64,000 bases of DNA from Bacterioplanoides sp965200585 (GTDB lineage Bacteria; Pseudomonadota; Gammaproteobacteria; Pseudomonadales; Oceanobacteraceae). Within the stretch, counting starts at the first letter, position 1. Every line of letters begins with the position of its first letter. The position numbers and the translations under genes are program-made. Of the stretch, positions 24,488 through 33,900 are shown piece by piece. A model generated the notes under the pieces. It was not told the origin of the DNA and searched no databases. It saw nothing but the letters and a program-made list of their open reading frames with translations. The stretch lies in assembly GCF_965200585.1 (NCBI RefSeq), contig NZ_OZ241361.1, one strand, 5' to 3'.

Positions 24488-26050
24488 ATGGATTTTATCT
24501 GGATTCTGGTTGCCTTTCTGTGCGGCTTTATAGTGAAGCAGTTAGGTATGCCGCCGCTGGTGGGCTATTTAGCCGCAGGATTTGGCTTGCATGCGGCGGG
24601 GGTTGAGCCCGCTGAAAGCCTCGATACACTGGCCACCATGGGCATCACTCTGATGCTGTTCACCATTGGTCTGAAAATCAATTTTAAAGCACTGATTAAA
24701 CCGGAGGTGTGGGCCAGCTCCGCCTTACATACCGGATTGTGGGTCGGGGTACTGGTGGCTGTACTGGCGATGTGTGGCTGGTTGGGAATCAGTCATTATT
24801 TTGATGTACCGCTGCATACTCAGGCGTTGATTGGCTTTTCACTGAGTTTTTCCTCCACCGTGTGTGTGGTCAAGATGCTGGAAGAAGCCTCCGAACTTAA
24901 AGTGCGTCACGGTAAATTGGCGCTCGGTATTCTGATTATTCAGGATATTGTGGCGGTGGTTTTTCTGGTGGTATCCACCGGCAAATTGCCCTCGGTTTGG
25001 GCGCTGGCGCTGTTGGGCCTGTGGCTGGTAAAACCGTTACTGAATCAGATTTTAAGCCGCTCCGGGCACGGTGAAATTTTATCTCTATCCGGTTTCTTTC
25101 TGGCATTAGGCGGGGCGGAATTATTTAACCTGGTCGATATGAAAGGCGACTTAGGTGCGCTGATTATTGGCATGTTGCTGGCTTCACATTCCAAAGCGGC
25201 TGAGCTGTATAAATCTCTGATGAGTTTTAAAGACTTATTCCTGATTGGTTTCTTTTTATCGATTGGCTTTACCGCTTTGCCAACGCTGGATATGGCGCTG
25301 ACGGCAGCCGTTTTAATGGCATTATTAGCGCTGAAGTTTTTATTATTTTTCTTCTTATTGCTGATGTTTCATGTGTCTGGCCGATCGGCTTATCTGGCGG
25401 CACTGGCGCTGACCAACTTCTCGGAATTCGGATTAATTGTTGCCAGCCTGAGTGTGGAAAACGGCTGGATGTCGCAGGACTGGCTGGTGATTATTGCGCT
25501 GGTTATGTCCATCTCCTTTATTCTGTCGAGCTTTATGTATCGCAAAGCACACCATTATTACGCTTTGTATAACGTCGTTATTAATCGCTTTGAGCGTAAA
25601 GGCGCACACCAGAGCTTTAGCCGCCCTGTCGGAGCTGAAGTGCTGGTGTTGGGTATGGGCCGGGTGGGTAAAGGGGCTTACAGCGCGTTGCAGCCAGAAT
25701 ATGGCGATAAAGTCTGGGGTATTGAGTCTGATCCGGAGCGGGTACAAGCGCTGAAAGATCAGGGCTTTTCGATTGTGCTGGGCGACTCCGATGATATGGA
25801 ATTCTGGCAGCGGGTGTGTACTCAGAATATCCGTTTGGTGATGTTGGCGTTGCCATCGCAACAGGAAATTCTTAGCACGCTGGAAATGCTGAAACTGGCG
25901 AATTATCAGGGCAAGGTGGCTACGGTTGCGCGTTATGAAGACGAACGTGAGCAGCTATTGTCGCTGGGTGTGGATGTGGTGTTTAACTACTACGCCGAAG
26001 TAGGCTCGGGCTTTGCTGCTGAAAGTCGCCATTTATTGGCGGCGGATTAA
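24488..26050 (+). CDS. Monovalent cation:proton antiporter with TrkA-N domain (CPA2)
   Basis: A 520-residue inner-membrane protein of the KefB/YbaL group. About 12 membrane helices occupy residues 1-355, including GYLAAGFGLHAAGVEP and IQDIVAVVFLVVS. A cytoplasmic TrkA-N Rossmann domain follows (EVLVLGMGRVGKGAY near 382, WGIESDPERV). It should exchange K+ or Na+ for protons under nucleotide control. No TrkA-C domain or ancillary KefF/G gene is present. Confidence 0.9.
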   Translation: MDFIWILVAFLCGFIVKQLGMPPLVGYLAAGFGLHAAGVEPAESLDTLATMGITLMLFTIGLKINFKALIKPEVWASSALHTGLWVGVLVAVLAMCGWLGISHYFDVPLHTQALIGFSLSFSSTVCVVKMLEEASELKVRHGKLALGILIIQDIVAVVFLVVSTGKLPSVWALALLGLWLVKPLLNQILSRSGHGEILSLSGFFLALGGAELFNLVDMKGDLGALIIGMLLASHSKAAELYKSLMSFKDLFLIGFFLSIGFTALPTLDMALTAAVLMALLALKFLLFFFLLLMFHVSGRSAYLAALALTNFSEFGLIVASLSVENGWMSQDWLVIIALVMSISFILSSFMYRKAHHYYALYNVVINRFERKGAHQSFSRPVGAEVLVLGMGRVGKGAYSALQPEYGDKVWGIESDPERVQALKDQGFSIVLGDSDDMEFWQRVCTQNIRLVMLALPSQQEILSTLEMLKLANYQGKVATVARYEDEREQLLSLGVDVVFNYYAEVGSGFAAESRHLLAAD

Positions 26051-26060
26051 TTCGCTTGTC

Positions 26061-26245
26061 AGATGAGTTCCAGTGATTATCTTTCGAAGCAGTCATACAA
26101 AAATGCAGGAGAGTATTTTTGCACAGCGAAGCTGCCCGAAGGGTGATGCACATGGATGTGCTGAATGAGCATGTGACGGTAGGATCGAAGGCACATGGAA
26201 GTGCCTCCGATCCGGCGAGAGAAAGATAATCATTGGAGCTCATCT
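26061..26245 (+). repeat. Structured extragenic element E with two CsrA-like hairpin tips
   Basis: Outer arms 26061-26085 and 26221-26245 pair over 25 bases with only two imperfections, both G-U on the plus strand. Inner hairpins on the plus strand are GCACA-TGGA-TGTGC (26148-26161) and GGCAC-ATGGAA-GTGCC (26190-26205) within a longer GGATCG/CGATCC stem. It fills the space between the antiporter and LOG genes, in the antiporter 3' untranslated region. Confidence 0.75.
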
Positions 26246-26267
26246 TAACTCGGTTGGAATTCCTGAA

Positions 26268-26816
26268 TTATTTCAAAGCAAATAATTCGGCCAGCTCATC
26301 GGTATTTTTCACCCGCAGCATCGGCTTCTGATGATGTGAAAAACCCGTCTTTTGCACGTGCTGTAATAAGTCAAAAAACGGCTGCCAGAACTCATTAATA
26401 TCAAAACAGATCACTGGTTTATCGTGATCACCAATACCTGACCAACACCAGATTTCGATTAACTCATCCAGTGTGCCAATGCCACCCGGCAGGGCAATAA
26501 AAGCATCCGCCAGCTCAGCCATACGCGCTTTGCGGTCGTGCATACTGTCGGCGTGCTCCAGGCGAGTCAGCTCTTGATGAGCGGTTTCGCGGATGTACAT
26601 ATTGTCAGGCATCACCCCAATCACTTCACCACCGGCTTCCAGCGCGGCATCAGCAATCACTCCCATTAAACCGTTACGGCCACCACCATACACAACGCCA
26701 ATGCCCTGTTGTGCTAACCAGCTGGCTAATGCTTTGGCGCCTTGTTCAAACGCCGGGTTATTGCCGTGTTTAGCGCCACAATAAATAGCGACTCGCTTTG
26801 GGGTCTTTTGTGTCAT
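26268..26816 (-). CDS. LOG family protein (TIGR00730)
   Basis: A 182-residue LOG-type Rossmann protein, the family of cytokinin riboside 5'-monophosphate phosphoribohydrolases; bacterial members cleave AMP or related nucleotides. It shows the motifs VVYGGGRNGLMGVIADAAL, the binding pair DRKARM and PGGIGTLDELIEIW. The start at 26816 has GAGAG nine bases upstream; an ATG three codons earlier sits right on that site. It is convergent with the antiporter. Confidence 0.88.
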   Translation of the reverse strand: MTQKTPKRVAIYCGAKHGNNPAFEQGAKALASWLAQQGIGVVYGGGRNGLMGVIADAALEAGGEVIGVMPDNMYIRETAHQELTRLEHADSMHDRKARMAELADAFIALPGGIGTLDELIEIWCWSGIGDHDKPVICFDINEFWQPFFDLLQHVQKTGFSHHQKPMLRVKNTDELAELFALK

Positions 26817-26999
26817 TGCTGTCATCTCTCTCGCACTTTTGGGCTCAGCTTATATCAGCTGAGTATTTATGGCGAAATTATTAGTTTTAGTCATGCTAAA
26901 ACTACGATTTTAACGGCGTTTCTGAGTGCTCTGCTCTAGCATCGGAAACAGGTTCTTAAATCCTGACTGAAAAACGGTACGCCGTTGAGGAGTTCGATT

Positions 27000-27245
27000 A
27001 TGGCTAAGATGTCATTTCGTTTTATGACCGAAGTAGAAGTTGAGTTAAAAGGCGACAGCTACGAAGAAATTTATCTGATGCTGAAAGATATGATGCATGG
27101 CGATCGTGCGATCAGCAGCCAGAGTAATGTGAAGGTTTTCCCGCCGGAAGACAGCGCCATGTTTTTCAGCATGGAAGGGGAGCAGGACTTACATCAGATT
27201 CCTCATTTTAAAGGCGATTTTAAACGGGATATTCTTGAGCATTAA
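27000..27245 (+). CDS. Small acidic protein of unknown function
   Basis: An 81-residue cytoplasmic protein beginning MAKMSFRFMTEVEVELKG. A strong GAGGAG seven bases upstream fixes the start. A beta-alpha-beta outline is visible: strand FMTEVEVELKG, helix SYEEIYLMLKDMM, then a polar end rich in acidic residues. No family was recognised. It lies 43 bases upstream of tadA on the same strand. Confidence 0.75.
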   Translation: MAKMSFRFMTEVEVELKGDSYEEIYLMLKDMMHGDRAISSQSNVKVFPPEDSAMFFSMEGEQDLHQIPHFKGDFKRDILEH

Positions 27246-27288
27246 TGGTTTATCATAGGCGGCTTATTGTTACCCGGAAGATGTATCT

Positions 27289-27819
27289 TTGTCTGAACAA
27301 AATAACCCGCCAACCAAGGCAATCACTGACGATGATCAGGCTTTTATGCAAGCCGCGCTGGAGCAGGCGCGGTTGGCGTTTGAAGCCGGAGAAGTGCCGG
27401 TAGGGGCTGTTGTGGTGCTTAACGGTGAGATTATCGGCCGTGGTTATAACCAGCCGATTACCTCACTGGATCCCAGTGCCCATGCGGAAATGGTGGCACT
27501 ACGGGATGCGGCCAGAAATATCGGTAATTACCGCTTAACCGGCGCAACCTTATACGTCACGGTGGAACCTTGTTCTATGTGCTCCGGGTTGTTAATTCAT
27601 AGCCGTATTCAGCGTTTGGTGTATGGCACGACCGAGCCGAAAGCCGGAGCGGTGGAAAGTGCGATCCAATTGTTAACTCAGCCATTTTTTAATCATACGA
27701 TTGAGCTGTCAGGTGGTGTACTGGCGCAGGACTGTTCGGCTATTATGTCGGAGTTTTTTGCGCAGCGTCGTGCGGCCAAAAAACGCCTGAAACAAAAAAC
27801 TGCGCCCGCCGAAGACTAA
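27289..27819 (+). CDS. tadA: tRNA-specific adenosine deaminase TadA
   Basis: TadA converts A34 of tRNA-Arg(ACG) to inosine. The 176-residue protein has the zinc-deaminase signature HAEMVALRDAA (catalytic Glu) and PCSMCSG, with N-terminal EVPVGAVVV. A TTG start with GGAAG eight bases upstream is taken; the next in-frame ATG, 19 codons in, would still keep the core. Confidence 0.93.
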   Translation: MSEQNNPPTKAITDDDQAFMQAALEQARLAFEAGEVPVGAVVVLNGEIIGRGYNQPITSLDPSAHAEMVALRDAARNIGNYRLTGATLYVTVEPCSMCSGLLIHSRIQRLVYGTTEPKAGAVESAIQLLTQPFFNHTIELSGGVLAQDCSAIMSEFFAQRRAAKKRLKQKTAPAED

Positions 27820-27912
27820 TATTGGCGAAGACTGGTATTAAGGTCTGTTAACACGAAACAGTATCAACGAGTGGGTGTCGAATAATAACAATCATCACTC
27901 AGGGTACTCACC

Positions 27913-28890
27913 ATGCTCAAACTGCTCCGCTTGCCAGTGATTCTGGCATTATTGTGTTTAACTGGCTGTGCCAGCACTCAGGATTCTCTTTTTAACCTCG
28001 GCCTGAAAGCCGAACGATCCATGTCCGATCTGACGCTGAAACGCATACGGGTTGCTGATCACGATTGGGTCTATCTGGACTCTGAAGTTAAACAAAAGCC
28101 CACCATCTTATTGTTGCACGGCTTTGCCGTTGATAAAGATAACTGGCTGCGTTTTGCCCGTTACTTTGACGATTACCGCGTGATTGCTCCGGATCTGCCA
28201 GGCCATGGAGAAACCAGCTTTAACCCAGAATATACCTACGATTTTGCCCAGCAAGCGGCGTGGTTGGCGGAGTTTGTTGAAGCGCTGGAATTAAACGAAC
28301 TGCATCTGGTGGGTAACTCCATGGGGGGTGGTATTGCACTGCTGTACAGCCACTCACAGCCGGAGCGGGTGCGCTCTATTACGCTGGTCGATGCCGCTGG
28401 TGTATTGCCACCCAATAAATCAGAATTTCAGACCATTATTGATAATGGTGGCAAGAATCCACTGATTGTGAACAGCAAAGACGATTTTATTCACTTGAGT
28501 GAATTCGCCATGGAGCAACAGCCGTTTCTGCCCTGGCCGGCAACCAATGTGTTATCCCGTCGTGCGCAGTTACGTAATGATATTAATCACCAGATTTTCG
28601 CTGATATTCAGGCCGTTGCCGAAGAAGCCAAGCGCAGTGATGACAACCTGAAAATGCTACAACAAATTAAAGAGCCGGTACTGATTATCTGGGGTGAAGA
28701 AGACCGGGTGCTGGATGTCAGCAGTGTGCAGGTGTTTGAGCAATATCTGCCAGATAGCCGCAGCGTGATCTTTCCGGAAGTAGGCCATGCTCCGATGTTA
28801 GAAATTCCACAGGAAAGTGCGGAAGTGGTATTGGAATTTGTTGAGGAAGTTGAAGCACGCTCGTCGTCAGCACTGGCTGGCAGCGAATAA
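27913..28890 (+). CDS. Lipoprotein alpha/beta hydrolase
   Basis: A 325-residue alpha/beta hydrolase with a lipoprotein signal (LALLCLTGC, Cys19). The nucleophile elbow is GNSMGGG (Ser near 137), the oxyanion region LLLHGFAVDKDNW, the acid likely Asp in WGEEDRVLD, and the His in EVGHAPML. The family includes carboxylesterases and lipases. It resembles the lipoprotein hydrolase at 45946, so the two may be paralogues. Substrate unknown. Confidence 0.85.
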   Translation: MLKLLRLPVILALLCLTGCASTQDSLFNLGLKAERSMSDLTLKRIRVADHDWVYLDSEVKQKPTILLLHGFAVDKDNWLRFARYFDDYRVIAPDLPGHGETSFNPEYTYDFAQQAAWLAEFVEALELNELHLVGNSMGGGIALLYSHSQPERVRSITLVDAAGVLPPNKSEFQTIIDNGGKNPLIVNSKDDFIHLSEFAMEQQPFLPWPATNVLSRRAQLRNDINHQIFADIQAVAEEAKRSDDNLKMLQQIKEPVLIIWGEEDRVLDVSSVQVFEQYLPDSRSVIFPEVGHAPMLEIPQESAEVVLEFVEEVEARSSSALAGSE

Positions 28891-28903
28891 CCAGATGTTA
28901 ACA

Positions 28904-28938
28904 ATAAAAAAAGAGCTCTGAACCTGTGATTCAGAGCC
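28904..28938 (-). terminator. Terminator of mltF
   Basis: On the minus strand GGGCTCTGAA - 7 nt - TTCAGAGCTC is followed by seven T residues. The plus strand lacks a T-tract, so it serves mltF. Confidence 0.85.
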
Positions 28939-28972
28939 CGAAAACTCGTTTAATGCCATTCAAAAACGGTAC

Positions 28973-30409
28973 TTAAAGGAGTGGAGGAATCACCGTCACG
29001 GTTGAAGAAGACAACATGATTGACTCCTCCTCCTGTGGGAAAACAGGGTGCTGTTCATCTTGCCACACCAGAACATCATAATAACGACGAATGTTCTGCA
29101 CATAGTCCACAGGCTCCTGCCCGCGTGCATAACCATGGGTGGTTTTACGGTAATAGCGTTTCTGGCTTAACAACGGCAATGTTTCCATTACGTCGTGCCA
29201 TAAATTCGGGTCGCCGCCCATTTTAAGGGTCAGCTTGCGGGCGTCACGTAAGTGACCAAAACCCACGTTATAAGCGGCCATCGCCATCCAGGTACGATCC
29301 GGCTCCTGAACATCGCTGCCTAAACGCTTACGCAATTTAGCCAGGTAACGGCTGCCACCTTCGATACTTTGTTTCGGGTCCAGGCGGTTTTTAATGCCCA
29401 GTTCTCTGGCAGTATTACGGGTTAACATCATCAGGCCGCGTACACCGGTAAAACTTTTGGCGCGTGGATTCCAGTGGCTTTCCTGATAGCCCATCGCCGC
29501 TAATAAGCGCCAGTCAAATTCATGTTGATCAGCTGCTTTCTGAAACTCACTTTTATACCGATCCAGCTTCTTCTCGGTTTGTTTCAGGAAGCGTTTGGCA
29601 CCGACATAATTAAGCTGATCCAGATGACCATAAAAACGTTCAGAGAGACGCAGTAACTTAGCCTGAGTTTGTGGCAGGTTAAAAAACTCTTCTGCCGCCA
29701 GATGCAGGCTGTTGTCGCGCGAATGTTCAAAAGCCCAGGCCACGTTTTGTTTTTCAGTCAGGTCAAATGCAATCGCCAGATTCGGGAAATAAGCCTGCAG
29801 CATTCTGAACTCGTTTGAGTCCACCACGGTGAAGTCGATATTGCCGGTTGCTACCATTTGCAGCAGGTCGCTGACTTCCAGATCGGCACCTTCACTCCAG
29901 GTCAGTTCGGGCAATTCATTAGCCTGTAATGCACGCAACCGTTGAGAGTGACTGGATTGTGCTGATACCACCAGTTGTCCCTGGCTCAGATCAGCGATGG
30001 CTTTGGGTTTGAGGCCACCACGACGATAAATAATCTGACCGCTACTCGTCAGGTAAGATGGAGCAAAATGTACCCGGCGTTGACGCTTCTCGGTAACGGT
30101 TAAACCTGCTGCGGCAAAGGCTGCCTGACCTTTATCTAATATCGGAAAAATATCCGCAGTGGAATCTGCCAGTACAACCTTTAATTCCACACCCAGATAA
30201 TCAGCAAAGCTTTTTGCTAACTCGTACTCATAACCCGTAACACCACTGCGATCTTCATAATAAGTGGTTGGGCTGTTACGGCTGACCATGGTGATATCAC
30301 CACGCATCAGAGTTTCCTGCAGGTTTGACGGGCGCACGCTCCCCGTTAGTACCAAAATGCACATAACGGAGAGTAGCGATTTGATAATCAGACTAAATGA
30401 GCCGGACAT
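28973..30409 (-). CDS. mltF: Membrane-bound lytic murein transglycosylase MltF
   Basis: MltF cleaves peptidoglycan between MurNAc and GlcNAc, forming anhydro ends, at the outer membrane. The 478-residue protein has a signal region, a solute-binding-type regulatory domain (about 35-265) and a C-terminal SLT domain (about 290-445) with the catalytic Glu in AMGYQESHWNP, and MAAYNVGFGH. Divergence from purL is the same arrangement as in E. coli. No cysteine lipobox is visible near the N-terminus. Confidence 0.93.
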   Translation of the reverse strand: MSGSFSLIIKSLLSVMCILVLTGSVRPSNLQETLMRGDITMVSRNSPTTYYEDRSGVTGYEYELAKSFADYLGVELKVVLADSTADIFPILDKGQAAFAAAGLTVTEKRQRRVHFAPSYLTSSGQIIYRRGGLKPKAIADLSQGQLVVSAQSSHSQRLRALQANELPELTWSEGADLEVSDLLQMVATGNIDFTVVDSNEFRMLQAYFPNLAIAFDLTEKQNVAWAFEHSRDNSLHLAAEEFFNLPQTQAKLLRLSERFYGHLDQLNYVGAKRFLKQTEKKLDRYKSEFQKAADQHEFDWRLLAAMGYQESHWNPRAKSFTGVRGLMMLTRNTARELGIKNRLDPKQSIEGGSRYLAKLRKRLGSDVQEPDRTWMAMAAYNVGFGHLRDARKLTLKMGGDPNLWHDVMETLPLLSQKRYYRKTTHGYARGQEPVDYVQNIRRYYDVLVWQDEQHPVFPQEEESIMLSSSTVTVIPPLL

Positions 30410-30903
30410 CCCGATAAAACCTTTATTTTTGCACTTATTTGGTGCATTTCGTAAATTGATGAGCCATTTTATCTTGTCGATTGCTTAAAAAACAACCGAC
30501 TAACTGTGTAATCTTGCAAAATGACTGTAGGTTCTCGTAAGGAATGTGACGCAAGTCCTTGAAAATCAGTGGTTTTCAGCGATGTGGGAAAATTTGTCTT
30601 ATTTTGTTAATAAAAATGGAACAAATCTGGTTTCATGAATGTTTTTATCAGTAAAAATCAAAGATTTCAGGCCCTGGTTGACCAAGTTCTGGGCGGCTTA
30701 TATCGGATGAGTCGGTGCTGAAAGATTGTCTCTCTGGTCAGCTTTGATTGCCTGATAACCAATCCTTTGCTGGTGTTTCTTAAAAGAGCAGAAAATACGT
30801 AGTTATACCAAGTGAAAGCCGGGTTCTGATCTGGTGCCACAAACACCTCTCCGGTATTATTCGCGCTTCGTTTTTGCCTCACTCTTCGTGGAGTTATCCC
30901 GCA
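30410..30903. other. mltF-purL divergent intergenic region
   Basis: About 490 bases hold the divergent promoters of mltF and purL. No PurR-type palindrome, riboswitch fold or supported small gene was found by eye. A GGAG ten bases before the purL ATG is the only clear signal. Confidence 0.5.
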
Positions 30904-33900
30904 ATGCTAGAGCTGCGTGGCGCGCCAGCGCTTTCTGAATTCCGTCAGAATAAAGTCCTGTCAAAACTGCAATCGGTTGTACCGGCTGTTACTTCTGTTT
31001 ATGCCGAATTTGTGCATTTTGCTGATACCAGCGCCGAGCTGGATGGCAATGAATTACAGGTTCTGGCCCGTTTGCTGAAATATGGCCCTAAAGCTGACGT
31101 TAAAGAAGGCAGTGGCGAAGAGTTTTTGGTGGTACCACTTTTTGGCACCATTTCGCCGTGGTCTTCTAAAGCATCGGATATCGCCCACAACTGTGGTTTA
31201 GATAAAGTACTGCGTTTAGAACGTGGCATCGTTTATTACGTTGAAGGCGCTCAAGAGAGTGATCGTGACGCCATCGCTGCTGCTCTGCACGACCGCATGG
31301 TTGAAACCGTACTGGCTGATAGTGGTGATGCTGAAAATCTGTTCTCCCACGCTGAACCTGCGCCATTAGATACCGTTGATATTCTGGCCGGCGGTCGCGA
31401 CGCTTTGGTTGCAGCGGATAAGAGCTTAGGTTTAGCTCTGGCCGAAGATGAAATTGATTATCTGGTTGATAACTACAAGATTCTCGACCGTAACCCGACG
31501 GATGTGGAACTGATGATGTTCGCCCAAGCGAACTCTGAGCACTGCCGTCACAAGATCTTTAATGCCAGCTGGACCATTGACGGCGAAGATCAGGACAAGT
31601 CACTGTTCCAGATGATTAAGAACACCTACGAGTGTTACAACGAGAACATTCTGTCGGCTTATAAAGACAACGCTTCTGTGATTACTGGCCACAAAGCCGG
31701 TCGTTTCTTCCCCAATCCTTCTAATAAAGGTTATGCATACCACGAAGAAGATATGCATATCCTGATGAAGGTTGAAACCCATAACCACCCAACCGCAATT
31801 GCACCACACTCCGGTGCGGCGACCGGTTCTGGTGGTGAGATCCGTGACGAAGGGGCAACCGGCCGTGGTTCCAAGCCAAAAGCAGGTCTAACCGGTTTTA
31901 CTGTATCCGACTTAAAAATCCCGGGCTTCGAACAGCCATGGGAAAGCCAGTATGGCAAGCCAGACCGCATTGTGTCTGCTCTGGATATTATGCTGGAAGG
32001 CCCGATTGGTGGGGCGGCATTTAACAACGAATTTGGTCGTCCGGCGTTGAACGGTTACTTCCGTACTTTCGAGCTGCAACACGACGGTGAAGTTCGTGGT
32101 TACCACAAGCCAATTATGATTGCCGGTGGTTACGGCAACATCCGTGACGAGCACGTACAAAAAGGTGATATCCCGGTTGGCGCTCGCCTGATCGCACTGG
32201 GTGGCCCGGCGATGCAAATTGGCCTGGGTGGCGGTGCAGCGTCTTCTATGTCGTCCGGTCAATCGAACGCCGACCTGGACTTTGCTTCTGTTCAGCGTGA
32301 AAACCCGGAAATGGAACGTCGTTGTCAGGAAGTGATCGACCGCTGCTGGCAGCTGGGTGATGAAAACCCAATTGCCTTTATTCACGATGTAGGTGCCGGT
32401 GGTTTATCTAACGCCTTCCCTGAGCTGGTTGGCGACGGTGGTCGTGGTGGTAACTTCGAGCTGCGTAACGTGCCCAATGACGAACCGGGCATGAGTCCGC
32501 TGGCGATCTGGTCGAACGAATCTCAGGAACGCTATGTAATGGCGGTTGCTGAAGAAGATATGGATACGTTCGATGCCATCTGTGAGCGTGAGCGCTGCCC
32601 ATACGCAGTTGTAGGTTACGCCACCGAAGAAGAACACCTGACCGTTACCGACAGCCACTTCGACAATAAACCGGTTGATCTGCCATTACAGGTTCTGCTG
32701 GGCAAACCGCCACGTATGCACCGTGATGTGAAGTCTCGCGAGGTGAAAGCCGAGAACTTCGAAAGCGCCGGTATCAAGCTGGCAGAAGCAGCTGAGCGTG
32801 TTCTGAAATTACCAACCGTTGCTTCCAAAAGCTTCCTGATCACCATTGGTGACCGTTCCATTACTGGTACCGTGGCACGAGATCAGTTTGTTGGCCCATG
32901 GCAGGTGCCGGTGGCTGACGTGGCGGTGACAACGTCTTCTTACGATAACTACGCGGGCGAAGCGATGGCGATGGGTGAGCGTACTCCGGTTGCTCTGCTG
33001 GATAGCCCAGCGTCTGGTCGTTTAGCGGTAGCCGAAGCGATTACTAACCTAGCGGCTGCGCCAATTGCCAAACTGGCTGATGTAAAAATGTCGGCTAACT
33101 GGATGTGTGCCGCAGGCCACGACGGTGAAGATCAGAAGTTATACGAAACAGTAAAAGCGGTAGGTATGGAGCTGTGCCCAGAACTGCAGGTAACCATCCC
33201 TGTGGGTAAAGACTCCATGTCGATGAAGACTCGCTGGCAAGAAGACGGAACCGACAAAGCCGTTACCGCGCCCATGTCGCTGATTATCACCGGCTTTGCA
33301 CCCGTGACCGACGCGCGCAAAGTACTGACGCCTCAACTGCGTGCTGACCAAGGCGAGACAGATTTATTACTGATCGACCTGGGTCGTGGTCAGAACCGTT
33401 TAGGTGCTTCCTGTCTGGCACAGGTTTACGGTGAAGTGGGTAGCGTACCGGCAGATTTAGATGATGCCGAAGACCTGAAAGCTTTCTTCGCCGTGATGCA
33501 GGGCTTAAACGCCGACAACAAACTGCTGGCTTACCACGACCGTTCCGACGGTGGTTTATTCGCCACCCTGACCGAAATGTCCTTCGCCGGTCATGTCGGT
33601 ATGGATATTAAGATGGATCTGCTGGCGGAATCTGAAGACGATCTTGCCGCTGCGCTGTTCGCAGAAGAGCTGGGTGGTGTGATTCAGGTTCGTCGTGACG
33701 ATCTTGAAGAAGTACTGGCTCAGTTCGAAGCAGCTGGCCTGGGTGACTGTACTCAGGTGATTGGTAGCGTGAACGAAGACGACCAGATTACCTTCAGCTT
33801 CCAGGATGAAGAATTCCTGACTGAATCCCGTGTGAATTGGCAGCGTATCTGGTCGCAAACCAGCTACGAAATGCAAGCACTGCGTGACAACGCAGATTGC

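Noticed and set aside
4258..26245. CRISPR array or attC-type integron cassettes
   Set aside because: The elements are widely spaced, differ in stem sequence and have no spacer periodicity, cas genes or integrase.
30410..30903. PurR box or purine riboswitch upstream of purL
   Set aside because: No ACGCAAACG-type palindrome and no purine-riboswitch core could be found by eye.
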